NCBI GenBank assembly: GCA_963082975.1
Contig: OY720345.1
Span: forward strand, 13,170,491-13,234,490
DNA: 64,000 nucleotides
From: Labia minor
Lineage: Eukaryota > Arthropoda > Insecta > Dermaptera > Spongiphoridae
Direction: 5' to 3'
The notes beneath the pieces are model-generated. The model was not told where the DNA came from and searched no databases. It was given only the letters and a program-made list of their open reading frames with translations. Position 1 is the stretch's first letter. Each line of letters begins with the position of its first letter. This document shows positions 1-11,949 of this stretch, one piece after another. The translations under genes and the position numbers were made by a program.

Positions 1-330
1 TGAGTGAACGGTGTAGAGAGGGCGGTCGACTCTCTGGGTGGGCAACTGGATATTGGATGGATGTTGATAGCTCTGTTGATAGGAGATTTGTTAACTGTCA
101 ACCCATTTCGATTCCCTTCACCTAGTAGCCCCCCACCTACCCTCTCCTTCTACCATCACCATCACAAACACCTTTCATACTCTCCCTGAACAAACCTCAA
201 ACAGCCCTTGGTTCATTCATTTCAAACACACACATACACTATATATATATATCTAGAGAAATTACGTGTATAAAGACAGACACTCAACCTGTCCATCTGT
301 CTGTCATTTTACAGATACTGACAGAAAGAG
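1..330. other. G+C-richer, pyrimidine-skewed island
   Basis: Non-repetitive sequence with a higher G+C content than its surroundings, C-rich stretches near 120-190 and GA/AG tracts near 325-345. No element termini and no convincing coding frame are visible; the short frames here are low-complexity. It may be regulatory or UTR sequence, but nothing proves it. Confidence 0.3.
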
Positions 331-602
331 AAAGAGAGAGTGAGAGGGATAAAGTTAAACCAAAACCACAACAAAGTGCAAAAGACAGAGATATAGACAC
401 ATATGCGAATCGACAATTTGAAAAACAAAAAACTTGCTCAAAAATAAAAACAAATAAAGAAAAATAATAAAAATATAAAATAAAAAATAATATATAAATG
501 ATAGACAATAAGAAATCATTAAAAATATTAAAAATGTATTTCTAAAATAAAAGCAGAAATGAATATCTAGGGATATAGCTATATACTTAGCTTAATAGTT
601 AC

Positions 603-700
603 ATTACAACAGTGGCGCAACCAGGATTTGATCCTGGGGGGGGGGGGTTTGACTAGCCGCTCCACCTTCCTATGGCGCCCCCCCCCCCCCCGGGCTCTCA
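603..700. repeat. G12/C14 homopolymer inverted repeat
   Basis: A run of 12 G (636-647) is followed 30 bp later by a run of 14 C (678-691), so the two can pair. Just upstream, CAGTGGCGCAACCAGG resembles the start of a hAT-type element and CCAGG-ATTTGAT-CCTGG forms a 5-bp stem with a 7-nt loop. No matching right end was found, so this may be a fragment. Confidence 0.4.
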
Positions 701-1098
701 CAAAGACAAATTTTCATTAAGATTTTTTTTTATATTAAATATTTAAAAAAGTTTTGTAAATGAAACACTGATTTTACAAAATCTGGCAAAAAAATTTAAT
801 TTTGTATTTTATCTACTCGTATTCACAGTTTTAGAAAGAAAATATTTTTTCCAGCTATAAGTAAATCATTTTAGCTTTCCTCATGAAATAAGCATAGCTT
901 ATACAATGATCGGAAAATTTTGAAAATTTTTGCTCCGAGATTCTTCGAGATTTCCACTTTAAATAAATAAATTTATATGTGTATATTTTTTCCTGATTTT
1001 TTTAGTTAAAGTATAACTTTAGCTAGTGGATGTATTCATTCACTGCAATTTATACTTTAACTGCAACATATTATTACATATATATATATATATATATA

Positions 1099-1625
1099 CA
1101 GGGTTTTTCAAAAAAATGTATACACACTTTGAACTTCCATAGAAAATTTATTTACCGTTCTACAAAGTTAAATTTCAGGAAAATAGAAAGCTGAAAGTCC
1201 AATGTAAATGAAACATAAATAACAAATGTTAATACTGTTCAAATTGGTGACCTGCAGCATCAATACAATTCTGAGTACGAGTCACCACTGATTCTGTACA
1301 TTGTATCAAAACGTCCAATGAGATTTCTCTACACACTGCTTGAATCTCATTCCAAAGAATGTCTAGGTTACGTGGTTTACGTTTGTACACCTCATCTTTT
1401 ACTGTGCCCCACAAGAAGAAATCCAGTAGTGTAGGTCTGGAGAGCGTGCTGGAAACTCGAAGAAATAATTACTGATTCTTGCCTCTCTTCAGAATGCGTA
1501 TCACGCTGCTAGCACTTACATCACTTTCACGTGCCCCTTGCCTTGAAGATTTGTTAGGAGAGCGTTGAAACAGTTCCAAAACTACAATGGTCTAAAGTGT
1601 GTATACATTTTTTTGAAGCACCCTG
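1099..1625 (-). mobile_element. Internally deleted Tc1/mariner element
   Basis: The left terminus CAGGGTTTTTCAAAAAAATG and the complement of the right terminus CAGGGTGCTTCAAAAAAATG form imperfect terminal inverted repeats. Both ends abut TA-rich sequence, consistent with a TA target duplication. At 527 bp it is far shorter than an autonomous Tc1/mariner (about 1.2-1.6 kb). It retains pieces of a transposase gene on the minus strand, from both ends of the protein but not the middle. Confidence 0.85.
1229..1534 (-). pseudogene. Tc1/mariner transposase remnant (HTH piece plus C-terminus)
   Basis: Read on the minus strand, the first part (about 1534-1469) encodes ARESDVSASSVIRILKRG, which looks like the recognition part of a transposase helix-turn-helix, followed by a stop codon. 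After a large deletion the sequence resumes with PARSPDL, then in another frame LDFFLWGTVKDEVYKRKP and a 61-residue open stretch (1414-1229) ending at the natural C-terminus. The RSPDL...DFFLWG block is the region of the third acidic catalytic residue in IS630/Tc1/mariner transposases. The first two catalytic positions are missing, so the product cannot be an active transposase. Family assignment rests on motif recognition only. Confidence 0.8.
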
Positions 1626-1633
1626 TATATATG

Positions 1634-1698
1634 GAGAAGTGTGGTTGTTGTGGCCAAGAACTTTCGAGTTCCGTAGAGCCACAGAGATAGATAAATAG
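1634..1698 (+). mobile_element. Extremely 5'-truncated non-LTR retrotransposon 3' end
   Basis: This short piece matches, on the opposite strand, the 3' ends at 44319 and 53940. It translates to WRSVVVVAKNFRVP then a stop, the last residues of the reverse-transcriptase ORF. After about 15 bp comes a GATA-type tail (AGAGATAGATAAATAG). Simple-repeat tails and severe 5' truncation are typical of RTE-like non-LTR elements. It lies directly beside the Tc1/mariner copy ending at 1625. Confidence 0.7.
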
Positions 1699-1699
1699 A

Positions 1700-2235
1700 T
1701 TGAAATATATATTATAATTTTATCTTAAATACTACAATTATTTAATAAAATCATTTCATTTTTTTTAAATAAAGGTATTTTATTATAAAAGTTAATTTAA
1801 AAATTAGATTATTATAACCCTTTGTGTGATTAAAAATTTATGAATGAAACAAAATTTTAGTATTAATCTCATTTATATATATAGCTATGTATTATATAAT
1901 GTTATATTGTATAATATATATAGGTATATACATGATGGTATTGATATTATCAGTTTTTTTATAAAACTTTTAATTTTGAAAAAAAAAATTATAAAAATTT
2001 TACAATTTTAATATAAATTTATAGATTTTAGTAATTAACCATAAAATTAATTTAAATATATTTATTTTGGTAAGTAATAGTATTAATAATATAAATATTT
2101 CAACAAGTTTCGGAATTTTTTTTTGTTTTTATATTTTGATTTATATAGTATAAAAAATAAAAATAAAAATGTTAATAATAATAAAGTGTATATAATATAA
2201 TAACATATAATATCTACGATAGAATGTTACCTATT
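1700..2235. other. AT-rich spacer
   Basis: Homopolymer-rich A/T sequence with short TATATA tracts. No element ends, gene or RNA structure recognised. Confidence 0.6.
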
Positions 2236-2239
2236 AAAA

Positions 2240-2890
2240 GTGTTTTGTAATTTTATTGTTTATATTTCCCGTCATTGCTCTTTTAGAAAATATCAATTTG
2301 TGCTTGGCTTGGGTATTTCTACTTCTCTAGCTTATTGCTTTCGTTTCGGCCATAATCCACGGCATGTTTGCTTGTTTTCGATTAAAGACGGAAGCACCAT
2401 TCCACCTTCCACCCTCATCTAAACCACCCACTTATCCCTTCTTCTCTTTTCCACTATCGTATAGTGGAATTGTGTTCTTTGTATGGAGGGGGGAGGGCAG
2501 TAGGAGGTGGGGGCGTGTTTAATTGACAACATCTGTTGGCCGCAAGTTAAATAGACCAGACAACAACCGAGCTGTGAGCCCTTAAACCGAAGGGCTGTAG
2601 CTTCCAATTGGGTCCAATGGGCCGATGGGATGTCTGGCCATCAATGCCAATGTCTTGTCGAGCCACTCCAATCTAATCCCAATTAAATGGCCGGGCCAAT
2701 AAAACCATCTGCGGCAAAGCAAGTGCAAAACAACGACATCCCACTCCCTCCCTCTCTCTTCCACCCTTCCCATCATTCCACAACACATATAACTAAACTC
2801 ACCCTTGGAATTTCAAATCCAATACTCATCGATATCAATAATACAAGAAGATTCAACTCTGCTCCCCCCTTCAGTGTATTTCTATTGCTG
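2240..2890. other. G+C-richer non-repeat island, possible regulatory DNA
   Basis: About 650 bp of more complex sequence. It includes CATCTGTTGGCCGCAAG and, near 2685-2700, AATTAAATGGCCGGGCCAAT, in which ATTAAAT lies beside a GGCCGGGCC palindrome. The flanks are pyrimidine-rich. Three 60-70 residue frames overlap on both strands with no recognisable domain, arguing against coding. It matches no other part of the window, so it is probably unique DNA; a regulatory role is inference. Confidence 0.35.
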
Positions 2891-2899
2891 CTTTAGTCA

Positions 2900-3811
2900 T
2901 ATCCCATTTGATTTTATATTTCTAATTTAGATTGGACATTCAAGTCTAATGCCTAATTAACTAGAATTACAAAACACAACTATCAATAGGAGGGGTAATA
3001 TTCTTTTATACGAAACAATAAATAATAAATCAAAGAGAACACTTTAATCATGTAAAATGAGTTAAATTAATCAATAATTTAAACGTATATACATATATAG
3101 GTATATGTTAGATATATTTTGAACATATTTGAACACACCTATATATATATTAAACGTAATTTTATTTTTTGTAAAAATGCCATTTGAAATAGCACTATTT
3201 AAACTAATACTAATATTGGTTATATTTATAAATATAATTAGATTAATATTCTTTTTTTTTTAATAAAATATAAAAATAGTAAAGTTGTTATTTTTATATT
3301 TATTCATATTTAATGAATATTATTTAATTTTTTTTTCTTTATAAAATTATACATATATAGGCTAACTAACTTGATATAAATAACTTTATTCATGAAAGTA
3401 TTGTATTGATTAATAAAAATCAATACATATTTTATTTTATATATTAGTATGGTAATTTTAATATAGGTTTTTTTGTGGAAAAATATTTATTATAAAATTT
3501 ATTAAAAAGATGATTTTTTTTTTAAATAAAGAGTTGATTTTATTAATTCATACAGTGAGCAACTAGTTCAGGTATTTATTCAAGATTTTATCATTAAAGG
3601 CTCATATATACCATAAAATTATTATTATCATTTTAGATTATTAATTTACTATAAAATTAAAATTTTAATATTTTCTAATTTTTATATACTATTGATGTTT
3701 GTTCACTTAATTAAAAAGAATGAAATGAAATGTTGAATCTTGAGACATTTCATTTCCAATTTCTGCTTATATTATAATATCTTGATTATTATATTTACTA
3801 TTATTACTATA
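2900..3811. other. AT-rich spacer
   Basis: Low-complexity A/T sequence with TATATA tracts and poly-T runs. Nothing gene-like seen. Confidence 0.6.
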
Positions 3812-3819
3812 GACTATAC

Positions 3820-4012
3820 CAGTGTTTCCCAACGTGGGGCCCACGCCCCACAGGGGCGCAATTTGATTGTAAAGGGGGGCAATTCGAAAATGGACTCGAA
3901 ACGAGTTTAACCCTTTTTAATATTAAAAATTATGTATATGTTACATAGGGGGGCATAAGAATTTTAGCAGGGCTTAGATGGGGCATGGCACAAAAAAGGT
4001 TGGGAAACACTG
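3820..4012. mobile_element. hAT miniature element with perfect 8-bp TSD
   Basis: 193 bp. Left end CAGTGTTTCCCAACGTGGGG; complement of the right end CAGTGTTTCCCAACCTTTTT. The flanks are GACTATAC at 3812-3819 and GACTATAC at 4013-4020, an exact 8-bp target duplication as hAT transposases make. The interior has GGGGCGCA-type G-rich stretches and no coding capacity. The perfect duplication suggests a fairly recent insertion. Confidence 0.95.
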
Positions 4013-4198
4013 GACTATACTGTAAGACAACACGATTACTGTCTAAATTTTCTTTCATAAAAAATTGTTCCATTACCAGATATATATTAACATATAAATA
4101 TATATAATCTTAAAGGATTTTTAAAGTAAATATAATATGCGTTTATTTGATTAATATTAATTAACATAATTTTAACACAGTTATAATAAGATAATAAA

Positions 4199-4662
4199 CT
4201 GGAGTTTCTCCATTCGACTATCTCATTTGAATTGGATTAAATAACATAATATATAATATTTAAATTAAATTTAATTAATTATAAATTAAAATTAATAAAT
4301 AATATTTATTAAACCAGGGCATGTTTGGCTCTTTGTTGATGGCACCACGTCACGTGTTTGCACGTGATATGTGCAGTGTTAAAAAATTAATTCTGGCACT
4401 TTCAGCGAATCAATCAAGCTGAAATTCTTTATATAGCAGTTTTATATAATTTTTAATCATGTGAAAAATTATCAAACATATATCTTAATTTTTACGGTCG
4501 CTTTAGAGGAAAAAAATCAAAACGTGGTAGGTAATGACCCTCTTCCGGTTAAGCTACATATCTCAAAAGTTGATAGAAAACTTGAAATTTTGAAAAATGC
4601 CCGTGTACCAAATTTCATGATTCTAGCTCAAACCGTTTTTGCGTAATCTTCTCTACATACAA

Positions 4663-4693
<31 letters not shown>

Positions 4694-4832
4694 GAGAGAG
4701 AGAGAGTGAGAGATACAGACATTTTTCTCAACCTTAGTGAAAATGATTCAGGAACCTTCAAAACGTATAAAAACATCAAAATCTCAACATCAAAAATTTT
4801 CGTGATCGCAATACTATCTCTGGCGAGATAGT
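4199..4832 (-). mobile_element. Helentron-like non-autonomous element, family H1 copy A
   Basis: Oriented with the TGGAG/CTCCA end hairpin as 3'. At the left (3') edge the copy has a degenerate hairpin (GGAGTTTCTCC) followed by the subterminal repeat CGACTATCTC. At the right (5') edge lies ACTATCTC-TGGC-GAGATAGT (4813-4832), a perfect 8-bp stem that also complements the left subterminal repeat. Inside are two CACGTG motifs, the block ACCAAATTTCAT at about 4608, and an (AC)n/(AG)n microsatellite (about 4663-4711) followed by AGACATTTTT. Other copies lie at 20999, 27898 and 30056. A 61-residue frame (4461-4646) is shared with one other copy but is interrupted in a third, so it is probably not a gene. 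Structure matches HINE/DINE-1-type elements; no replication protein is encoded. Confidence 0.75.
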
Positions 4833-4839
4833 AAAAAAC

Positions 4840-7555
4840 AAATCATTCAAAATAAAGTTTATTTCATATAAATTACAAATTTCTTTAAACTATAGTCTAT
4901 AAATATTAACATTTTTTGAGATATTTTATAGTCTGGTTTAATGACTTTTTTCTTCAAAGTTTTTTTTTTTTGTTTTTTTAATATGTATTTATTAATAAAT
5001 TATCCACCCTCTCTAATATACTCTCTTTCAGTATAAACCGAAAATTGATAAACTTTAATCATTAAATTTACTTGTACAATATATATCTATAGGAAGGTAA
5101 TTCACCTGATGGATGAATGGGGGAGAGGAAAATGAAGGAAAGGAAAAGGATTTGCGTGATTAAAAAATGTTAATTCTTTCTTTAATGAAGGGGGTTAAAA
5201 AGAGATGGAGAAATTTATATATCACTAACCAACCCCCCCACCTCCAATTTCTCCCACACTGCATAGCGTTTATTCTTATTACTATTAGTATAACTACAAG
5301 CTGCTTGTATTTCAATGTATTCTAATCAATAAAATAAATCTCCCCTCTTTTTCTCTTTCTTGATATCGCCTTCTTTAAAACTCTTCGGAAAAAAAACGTT
5401 ATTGTATTTAATTTATAAAGGAATAATTTATTTTGATGGTTTATTTTAGTATAAAAAATAATAATAATAAAAAGTAAAATGTTTCTTTTAAGGATTTGAA
5501 AGTGAATTTATATAACTTCTTTGATAAAAACAAGATTATAGAGACATCAAATAATTTAAACCAATGCTGTTTCAAGAGTGGATGATTATAAATAATAAAA
5601 ATGTATAAAAATGATGAAAAATGATGTTAAGATTAATTTAAACAAAGATTAGTGAAAAGTTTGTTTCTTAATCAATAAGAAAACAATTTATTAATATTAG
5701 TAATCTATAGGTGGGTGGGTTGAAAGAAAAATTTGAAAACAGTTATGTCAAGAAATAGGAAAGAATAGAAATTGGATGGAGGTGATTTCTTAAAGATGTT
5801 AAAACAAAACTATGATTTTGTTACGATCCATAAAAAAAAAATTTAATTTTGAGATTAACTTAGATTAAACTTTTATTATAATTATTAATGTTTTTTTCAT
5901 ATGAATGTATTTTCATTAATTTACTTGTAAAATAAAAAAAAAAAACAATTATATATATTTAAACAATTTATTTTAATTTATTTATTTGAATATATTTTAA
6001 ATTTGTATTATAATTAACAAAATTTTTGATATATCCTATAAATATCTATATGGTAGATCAGCGAATAGGATTGGGTTTATATCGTATACTACTAATAAAT
6101 TTAATCAATGTTTTCAATCAGTTAATTTATAAGAGCCCCTGTTCATTAGGCAACCATTAGCATTTGTGATTTTAATTTTAAACTTTTTCTAATTTTATTA
6201 ATTATAATAAATTTTAAATAATAAATAATAATTACGATTATATTTAAAGTTAAAAATATATAATTTCATACTAATAAAAAGATGATCTTGTATTTAATTA
6301 ATATTTAAGTTGTTATATTATTATTAAATTTGTAATAGTTCCAGAAAAGTTCAATTGATTTTTTTTTATTAATGGGAGAACACAAATTTGAAATTTGTTA
6401 TAATTTTTTTTTTTATATAAATGAAATGTAAGATTTATATGTACAAAAGAAAGTTATTGATTTTTATTATTATTATTATTATTATTATAATTTTTATTAT
6501 TTTTATTGTTTTTTTTTATTATAAGAAAAAAAAAACGGGGAGTAATATATTTGATTTTTTTTTTATTTGATATTTTCAAATCCCATAGGATGATTTATAT
6601 TTCTCCCCCTTATTTTCATCCCTTCACCTATAAACAACAACTTAAATCGCCGATGATATTTAAGGCCCATTTGGTGGTTTGCATATTAAATATATATATA
6701 TAAAGTATACATGCAATATAATTTTATACAATATGAATAAAAACCTTTATTTTTTTTATGATATATTTTATGGCCAAATCGATTTGTTACTTTATATATA
6801 TATATATATATACATATATAAACGTAAGTACGTGTTTTCTAAGTGGAATGTTTTTGCACTAAATATAATATTATTTATTTATGAGAATAATAAATATATA
6901 TATATAATGATCAAATCTTTTAGTATTAAATATATATTTATAATATAATACTATGTTATAATAATAAATAAAATTAAATTATATATAAAGATTATCTTAA
7001 AGTTTTCAATTTAAATCAAATATTTGAAAATTATTTAGAAGGAATTCATTTTTTTTAATTGATTATTTTTATAACAAAATTTATTTACCCGATGAAACAT
7101 TGAAACAAATATGGAAACTTCAAAAATAGATTCGAAATGTTAATTATTAGCATTACTTGACACTATCAAGATACTACAAACAACAACAATTGATTGGTTT
7201 AAACTGTTACTTACTAGCAGATCGATAAACAACCACTCTGGAAAAAGATTCTTCGACTAGACTTTATTTTTTCTAAAAAGCACGTCTTTGCGAGAATTGG
7301 ATTGTTTTTGGTGAAGAACGTTTTGATTTGTTTATAAATAAGAAAAAAATATTAATTTATCTTAAAATTAAGAAAAATATGAAATTTTGAATAAATCTCT
7401 TTTTTATAATTTTTTCGAATTTAGTGTTTTCAAACTGCCCAAATTTATGAAATTAATTTTTGATACATTTATGGTAATACACTATATTTAAATATATATA
7501 TTATAAGAAACATTTATGAATCTCTTATATAAATTATAGTAAAAACAACTCATAC
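4840..7555. other. AT-rich spacer
   Basis: About 2.7 kb dominated by A/T homopolymers, with (TTA)n at 6464-6487 and (TA)n around 6797-6815. A short pyrimidine-rich patch at 5230-5390 is slightly richer in C. No element termini or coding sequence recognised. Confidence 0.55.
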
Positions 7556-7563
7556 TTTTAGAT

Positions 7564-7904
7564 CAGTGATTCTCAACCACTGTGCAGCGGCATTTTTGTG
7601 TGCCACGAGATTATCAAAATGTGCCGCCAAATTATTACAAAGACGCTCTTAAACATTTCCGACTTTTTTTCTAAATTTTTTCGATTTGGTTCTAAAAAAA
7701 ACGTAAAATGTTTTTGGGACTAGGCTCTTAAACATTTCCAACTTTTTTTTATAAATATTTTTCAATTTGTTTTTTTTTAAAAAAAAAAGGTAAACCGTTT
7801 TTGGGACCACTTTTTTCAATATGGTAAACTTTTACACTTATCTTTTTCTTTGTGTGCCGCCAAATTTTTAAACCGTTGAATTTTTAAAAGGTTGAGAATC
7901 ACTG
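7564..7904. mobile_element. hAT miniature element, family M1, perfect TSD
   Basis: 341 bp with ends CAGTGATTCTCAACCACTGT and, complemented, CAGTGATTCTCAACCTTTTA. Flanked by TTTTAGAT at 7556-7563 and 7905-7912, an exact 8-bp duplication. The interior has GTGCCGC-type motifs near both ends and the repeated internal module CTCTTAAACATTTCC...TTTGGTTCTAAAAAAA, which recurs in other miniature elements here. No coding capacity. Sister copies: 9035-9404 and 11683-11939. Confidence 0.95.
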
Positions 7905-7914
7905 TTTTAGATAG

Positions 7915-8215
7915 GTGTAATAATAAATATAAATTTTATTAGTTATTCATAATATATATATATATTTATATATACATAATATAGCAATAGATAGTATAAT
8001 GAGTATACAGATGAATTTCAAAAAACTTGTATACCTGTTTCAATGACAACTAATCAAGATGAATACCAAGAATGGTATATTAGTAAAATTTGAGTTTATA
8101 ATATAGAATCGAATGTGTTATAATATTCATTGCTTAATTTTATTATTTTTTGTTATTTTATATTTTACAGAGTAACTATTAAATTATTAATTCATGTATT
8201 TCAATTAAGAATCAA
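7915..8215. other. AT-rich spacer
   Basis: A/T-rich unique-looking sequence between a hAT copy and a G+C-richer island. No feature seen. Confidence 0.5.
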
Positions 8216-8219
8216 TAGA

Positions 8220-8700
8220 TGGAGTGCAGGGTTGGTTGTTTTTAGTTGTTTTAGTGTATAGGGTTGTTATCGTTGATTGCAAATGGAGAGAAACACCCCT
8301 AAAATAAGAAGAGAAAGAGAGAGACAGAGAGATAATCTTAGCCACCTCCATCCTCTTACATTTTCTCTCTTCCTTTTCTTCTTATTTCCTATCCTACTTT
8401 CACTTGACTCATTTCGACGACCTATAACCGTTTAGTTTTATTGTTTTCTGCTTTATATCACTACCAGGCCTTTCCACCCCCCCCCCTTCTGCACTTCTTC
8501 TACTTTCTAACCCTACTCTTCTCTTCCCCTTCTCTTCTTATCCTCCCTGTGAACATATTCCAAGTTTAGATGTCTGCACAGGGTGAAATTTCTCTCGGAT
8601 TGTTTTCGAAACTTAATTGGACACAAGAGCCGGCTCACCATCACCAACAAACTTCCTTCGATGACTCCGAAGACTAATATCGTTTAAGAAAATAAGAATA
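8220..8700. other. G+C-richer pyrimidine-rich island
   Basis: Begins with purine-rich AGAGAAAGAGAGAGACAGAG (about 8310-8330), switches to long CT-rich stretches, and includes a C9 run (8478-8486). It ends with more complex sequence (AGAGCCGGCTCACCATCACC). No matching repeat elsewhere in the window and no convincing reading frame. Possibly regulatory. Confidence 0.3.
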
Positions 8701-9034
8701 ACACCTATACTTCTAAATTCCTTTTCCGATGGCCAGAAAAAATACATCTAGCTAATGAATAATAAATTCTAAATATTTTAATTAATTCTCTTTAATCCAA
8801 AATAAATATAACTATAATTTTAATTTAATTTATTAACATTTTTTAAATGGTTTACTCATTAATTTGTAATATACGTATTATAAAAATGATTAGTATGTAG
8901 AATGACGGAAAAAAGTAAACGCCAGGGTGGTGCTATTGTCGGGTAATCAACTGGTTGAGAAGGCGCATCGCCATTGTCCGATTCAGCGCCTCCCTTGATT
9001 TTACTTCATATGTTAATATATCTATTTTATAATA

Positions 9035-9404
9035 CAGTGATTCTCAACCACTGTGCCGCGGCACTTTACTTTTGTGTGCCGAAAGAATTTCAAAAATGTG
9101 CCGAGAGATTATCAAAATTGTGCGGCCAAATTATTACAAATGTAAAGAGGCTCTTAAAAAATTCCGACTTTTTTTCTAAATTTTTTCAATTTGGTTCTAA
9201 AAAAATGGTAAAATGTTTTTGGGACTAGGTAGGCTCTTAAACATTTCCAACTTTTTTTATATTTTTTTTTCCAATTTGGTTTTTTTTTAAAAAAAAGGGA
9301 TAAACCGTTTTTGGGACTACTTTTTTCATTATTGTAAACTTTTACACGCATGTTTTTAAACCGTTAAAAGTGTGCCGCGGTAAAAAAAAGGTTGAGAATC
9401 ACTG
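9035..9404. mobile_element. hAT miniature element, family M1
   Basis: 370 bp. Left end CAGTGATTCTCAACCACTGT; right-end complement CAGTGATTCTCAACCTTTTT. Flanks TTATAATA and CCATAATA agree at 6 of 8 positions, a degraded target duplication. The interior carries GTGCCGCGGCA near both ends and two copies of the CTCTTAAAMATTCC / TTTGGTTCTAAAAAAA module. The frames at 8974-9228 (plus) and 9154-9351 (minus) fall across this repeat and are not genes. Confidence 0.9.
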
Positions 9405-9409
9405 CCATA

Positions 9410-10610
9410 ATACAAATAAATCATTTTTCTATTTAAATTATATCTCTAAAACAATGATTTTGATGAAATTTCTAGTATCAACATTACAATAGTTTACTTA
9501 TAATATTAATTTCTATTCATTATTCCTTTGCGAGTCGGAAATTATAATACATTTTTTTGGTATATTATTATCATAATTATTTAATATTTTATTAATTTTA
9601 AATTGTCTTATGTGGTTCAGTTGTACAATATGAAACTGTTCATTTAATTTAAATAATTCACATAATACTTTTTGTTTAAATGATAAAAAACCCATTCTAA
9701 AAAAGTTTTACTCTATTTTGGACAATTATACTAAATTTACAAAATAATATATAATAATCTTTAACCTATTTATTTATGTATTTTTCAATATTTATTGGTA
9801 TTAATAAAATTTATATTTATTATATTAATTGATGTTTCTTTATATACATCACAAGTACACATCCTTTGAAAGATAATGAACTTTAAGATTAATAAATAAT
9901 AAATAAATAATATTTTATATTAGATATCAAGTTATGATATTTCAACATCACTTTATTTAACCATTTTCCAATTTTAAAACACACTTTTCACTTTCACTTA
10001 TCATCTTCATGGTACTTATTGTTAGATAGATATTTTCTTATATGTTTTGACATTTCACATGTCTCTCTCTCTTTATATAATAAATAAAGAATTTTATTAT
10101 AATTTCTTTGTAATACTACCTTCTACGAAAAGTGATATTGTATTCAACCAGTTCAATGGTTTGATATTGTATGTAATTTAGTTAATTTAGTTATTTTGTT
10201 TTTGTAATTTCATTGATTCATATTCATCTATATTTACATAATTGAACTAATTGATCATGATCATGTGATATATTTATCATATTTAAGAATATTTATATAT
10301 GTTTTAATTTTATTAACTAAAATATAAAAAATATTTTGGTGACAATTAAATAATATGTTCATGGGTTGTGTTGTCTCGTTCCCGATGGCACGTACCACCG
10401 GTGGCTCATTCCGCCACATAAAATAAATAGACAATGGAACCTGCAGGAACGTGTCAAAATGTTAAGTTAATAAAATATAAATTAATTTTGGACATTTGAA
10501 TTTTCTAGAAAATATATCATGACTTTTGTGTTTTAAAAATGTTATTAAAAATTATTGTCTATCTATAGTCTAATTTCATTTGTGTTTCTTTAAGTTTTGT
10601 TAAAATTTTT
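9410..10610. other. AT-rich spacer with one small G+C patch
   Basis: Mostly A/T-rich. Around 10360-10455 a more complex patch contains the palindrome CCACCGGTGG and GGAACCTGCAGGAACGTG. It matches nothing else in the window and no gene is visible. Confidence 0.5.
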
Positions 10611-10613
10611 TTT

Positions 10614-11240
10614 TACCGACCGACGATAGTAAGGGAGGTATTGTTTTCACACCAAATTTCACATGTGGAGATTTTTACATATCTCCACGAATCATGCATT
10701 TTCTTAACAGAAAATCGTATTTTTAGCATGATGTCTGTTCGTCCGTCCGTCCGTCTGTCCGTCCGTATAGCTGAACAGATTTTGATGAAATTTGGTATAT
10801 TTACTTAATGCATCAGTGGGATGAATTGATCAACTTTTGGTGCCATTCCGGAACCCGGAAGTGGTAGTATTAGCGATCGACGATAGGAAGGGAAGGGTTA
10901 TTTTCACACCAAATCTCACATGAGGAGATTTTTTTATATATCATCACGAATTATGCACTTTGTATTGGTTTTATCCTCGAGAAAAATCATATTTATTAGT
11001 TTTTTCTTGATTTAAAATTATATGACGTCATCCAGCCATTCATGACGTCACAGCCTGGTCTTACATATATATTATAAATAAAATAAAATTAAAAATGTTT
11101 ATATTTATTATTTATGTATGCCTATCTGTTTTTTATTACATTAATAGATATATTAAAATTATTTGAAATTGTTTCTGTAGCTGGAAATTAATTAACTTCA
11201 AACCGTCGCGGTCGGTTCGGACCTGGCCACAGGTCAACTT
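10614..11240 (+). mobile_element. Helentron-like non-autonomous element, family H2 copy 1
   Basis: The 5' end starts TACCGACCGACGATAG. The 3' end carries the complementary subterminal repeat (CCGTCGCGGTCGG, with a 2-nt insertion relative to other copies), 4 nt, then a perfect hairpin GACCTG-GCCA-CAGGTC (11220-11235) and AACTT. A (GTCC)n microsatellite lies at about 10738-10767, next to the block whose complement is ACCAAATTTCATCAAAATC. A partial second copy of the 5' module begins near 10873 (CGATCGACGATAGGAAGGG), so the element is internally duplicated. Two perfect TGACGTCA palindromes are at 11023 and 11043. No protein encoded. It shares its architecture with family H1. Confidence 0.8.
11023..11050. 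promoter_or_regulatory. Paired CRE-type palindromes in H2 copy 1
   Basis: TGACGTCA at 11023-11030 and again at 11043-11050, start to start exactly 20 bp. This 8-mer is the consensus for CREB/ATF-family bZIP factors. The same pair with the same spacing occurs in H2 copies 3 and 4. Binding is inferred, not shown. Confidence 0.6.
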
Positions 11241-11249
11241 ATTTTATTT

Positions 11250-11674
11250 TTTTTTATTTTTCTAATCAGAAATATTATTTTCAAATTTCGTTTATATACC
11301 ATATATTAACGATATAATTGTACATAATAAAAGATTTAAAATTATATATACCACATATAAAAGAAAAAGAATTATAAATGTAAATATTGTAAAGACTGTA
11401 TAAATGAACCAAATTAAAAGGCTATAAATAAATAAAAATAAAAAATATACCAAATATATTATAAATTAAATTATAATAATTATTATTATAAATTAATTAA
11501 TACATATTTTTATAACTTTTAATAATATTTCTAATTTAACTAAAGAAACCTTCTATAAGGACATAATGGATTAATTAGGAGTCAACGCAGGCAGAGAAAC
11601 AGAAGATTTGGAAATTATAATAAATGATTAAAAAAATTTGAGATATATCTATATTTAATAAAAGATCTTTCATA
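11250..11674. other. AT-rich spacer
   Basis: A/T-rich sequence between two mobile elements; no feature seen. Confidence 0.5.
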
Positions 11675-11682
11675 TTTTAAAG

Positions 11683-11939
11683 CAGTGATTCTGAACCTAT
11701 TTACGCGGCACTTTTGTGTGCCGCGAGATTATCAAAATGTGCCTCCAAATTATTACAAATGTAAAGGGGCTCTTAAACATTTCCGACTTTTTTTTAAAAA
11801 AAAAAAAGTAAACCGTTTTTGGGACCACTTTTTTTCAAAATGTTAAACTTTTACACTTATCTTTTTTCTTAGTGTGCTGTCAAATTTTTAAATCGTTAAA
11901 AGTGTGCCGCGGTAAAACAAAAAAGGTTGAGAATCATTG
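11683..11939. mobile_element. hAT miniature element, family M1 (shortened copy)
   Basis: 257 bp with a left end CAGTGATTCTGAACCTATTT and a right-end complement CAATGATTCTCAACCTTTTT. Flanks TTTTAAAG (11675-11682) and TTTTAGAG (11940-11947) agree at 7 of 8 positions. One of the two internal modules of the longer copies is missing. Confidence 0.9.
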
Positions 11940-11949
11940 TTTTAGAGGA

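Noticed and set aside
617..633. CCAGG-ATTTGAT-CCTGG looks like a tRNA T-arm
   Set aside because: No acceptor, D-arm or anticodon arm surrounds it, and the adjacent CAGTGGCGCAACC is a better match to a hAT-type terminus.
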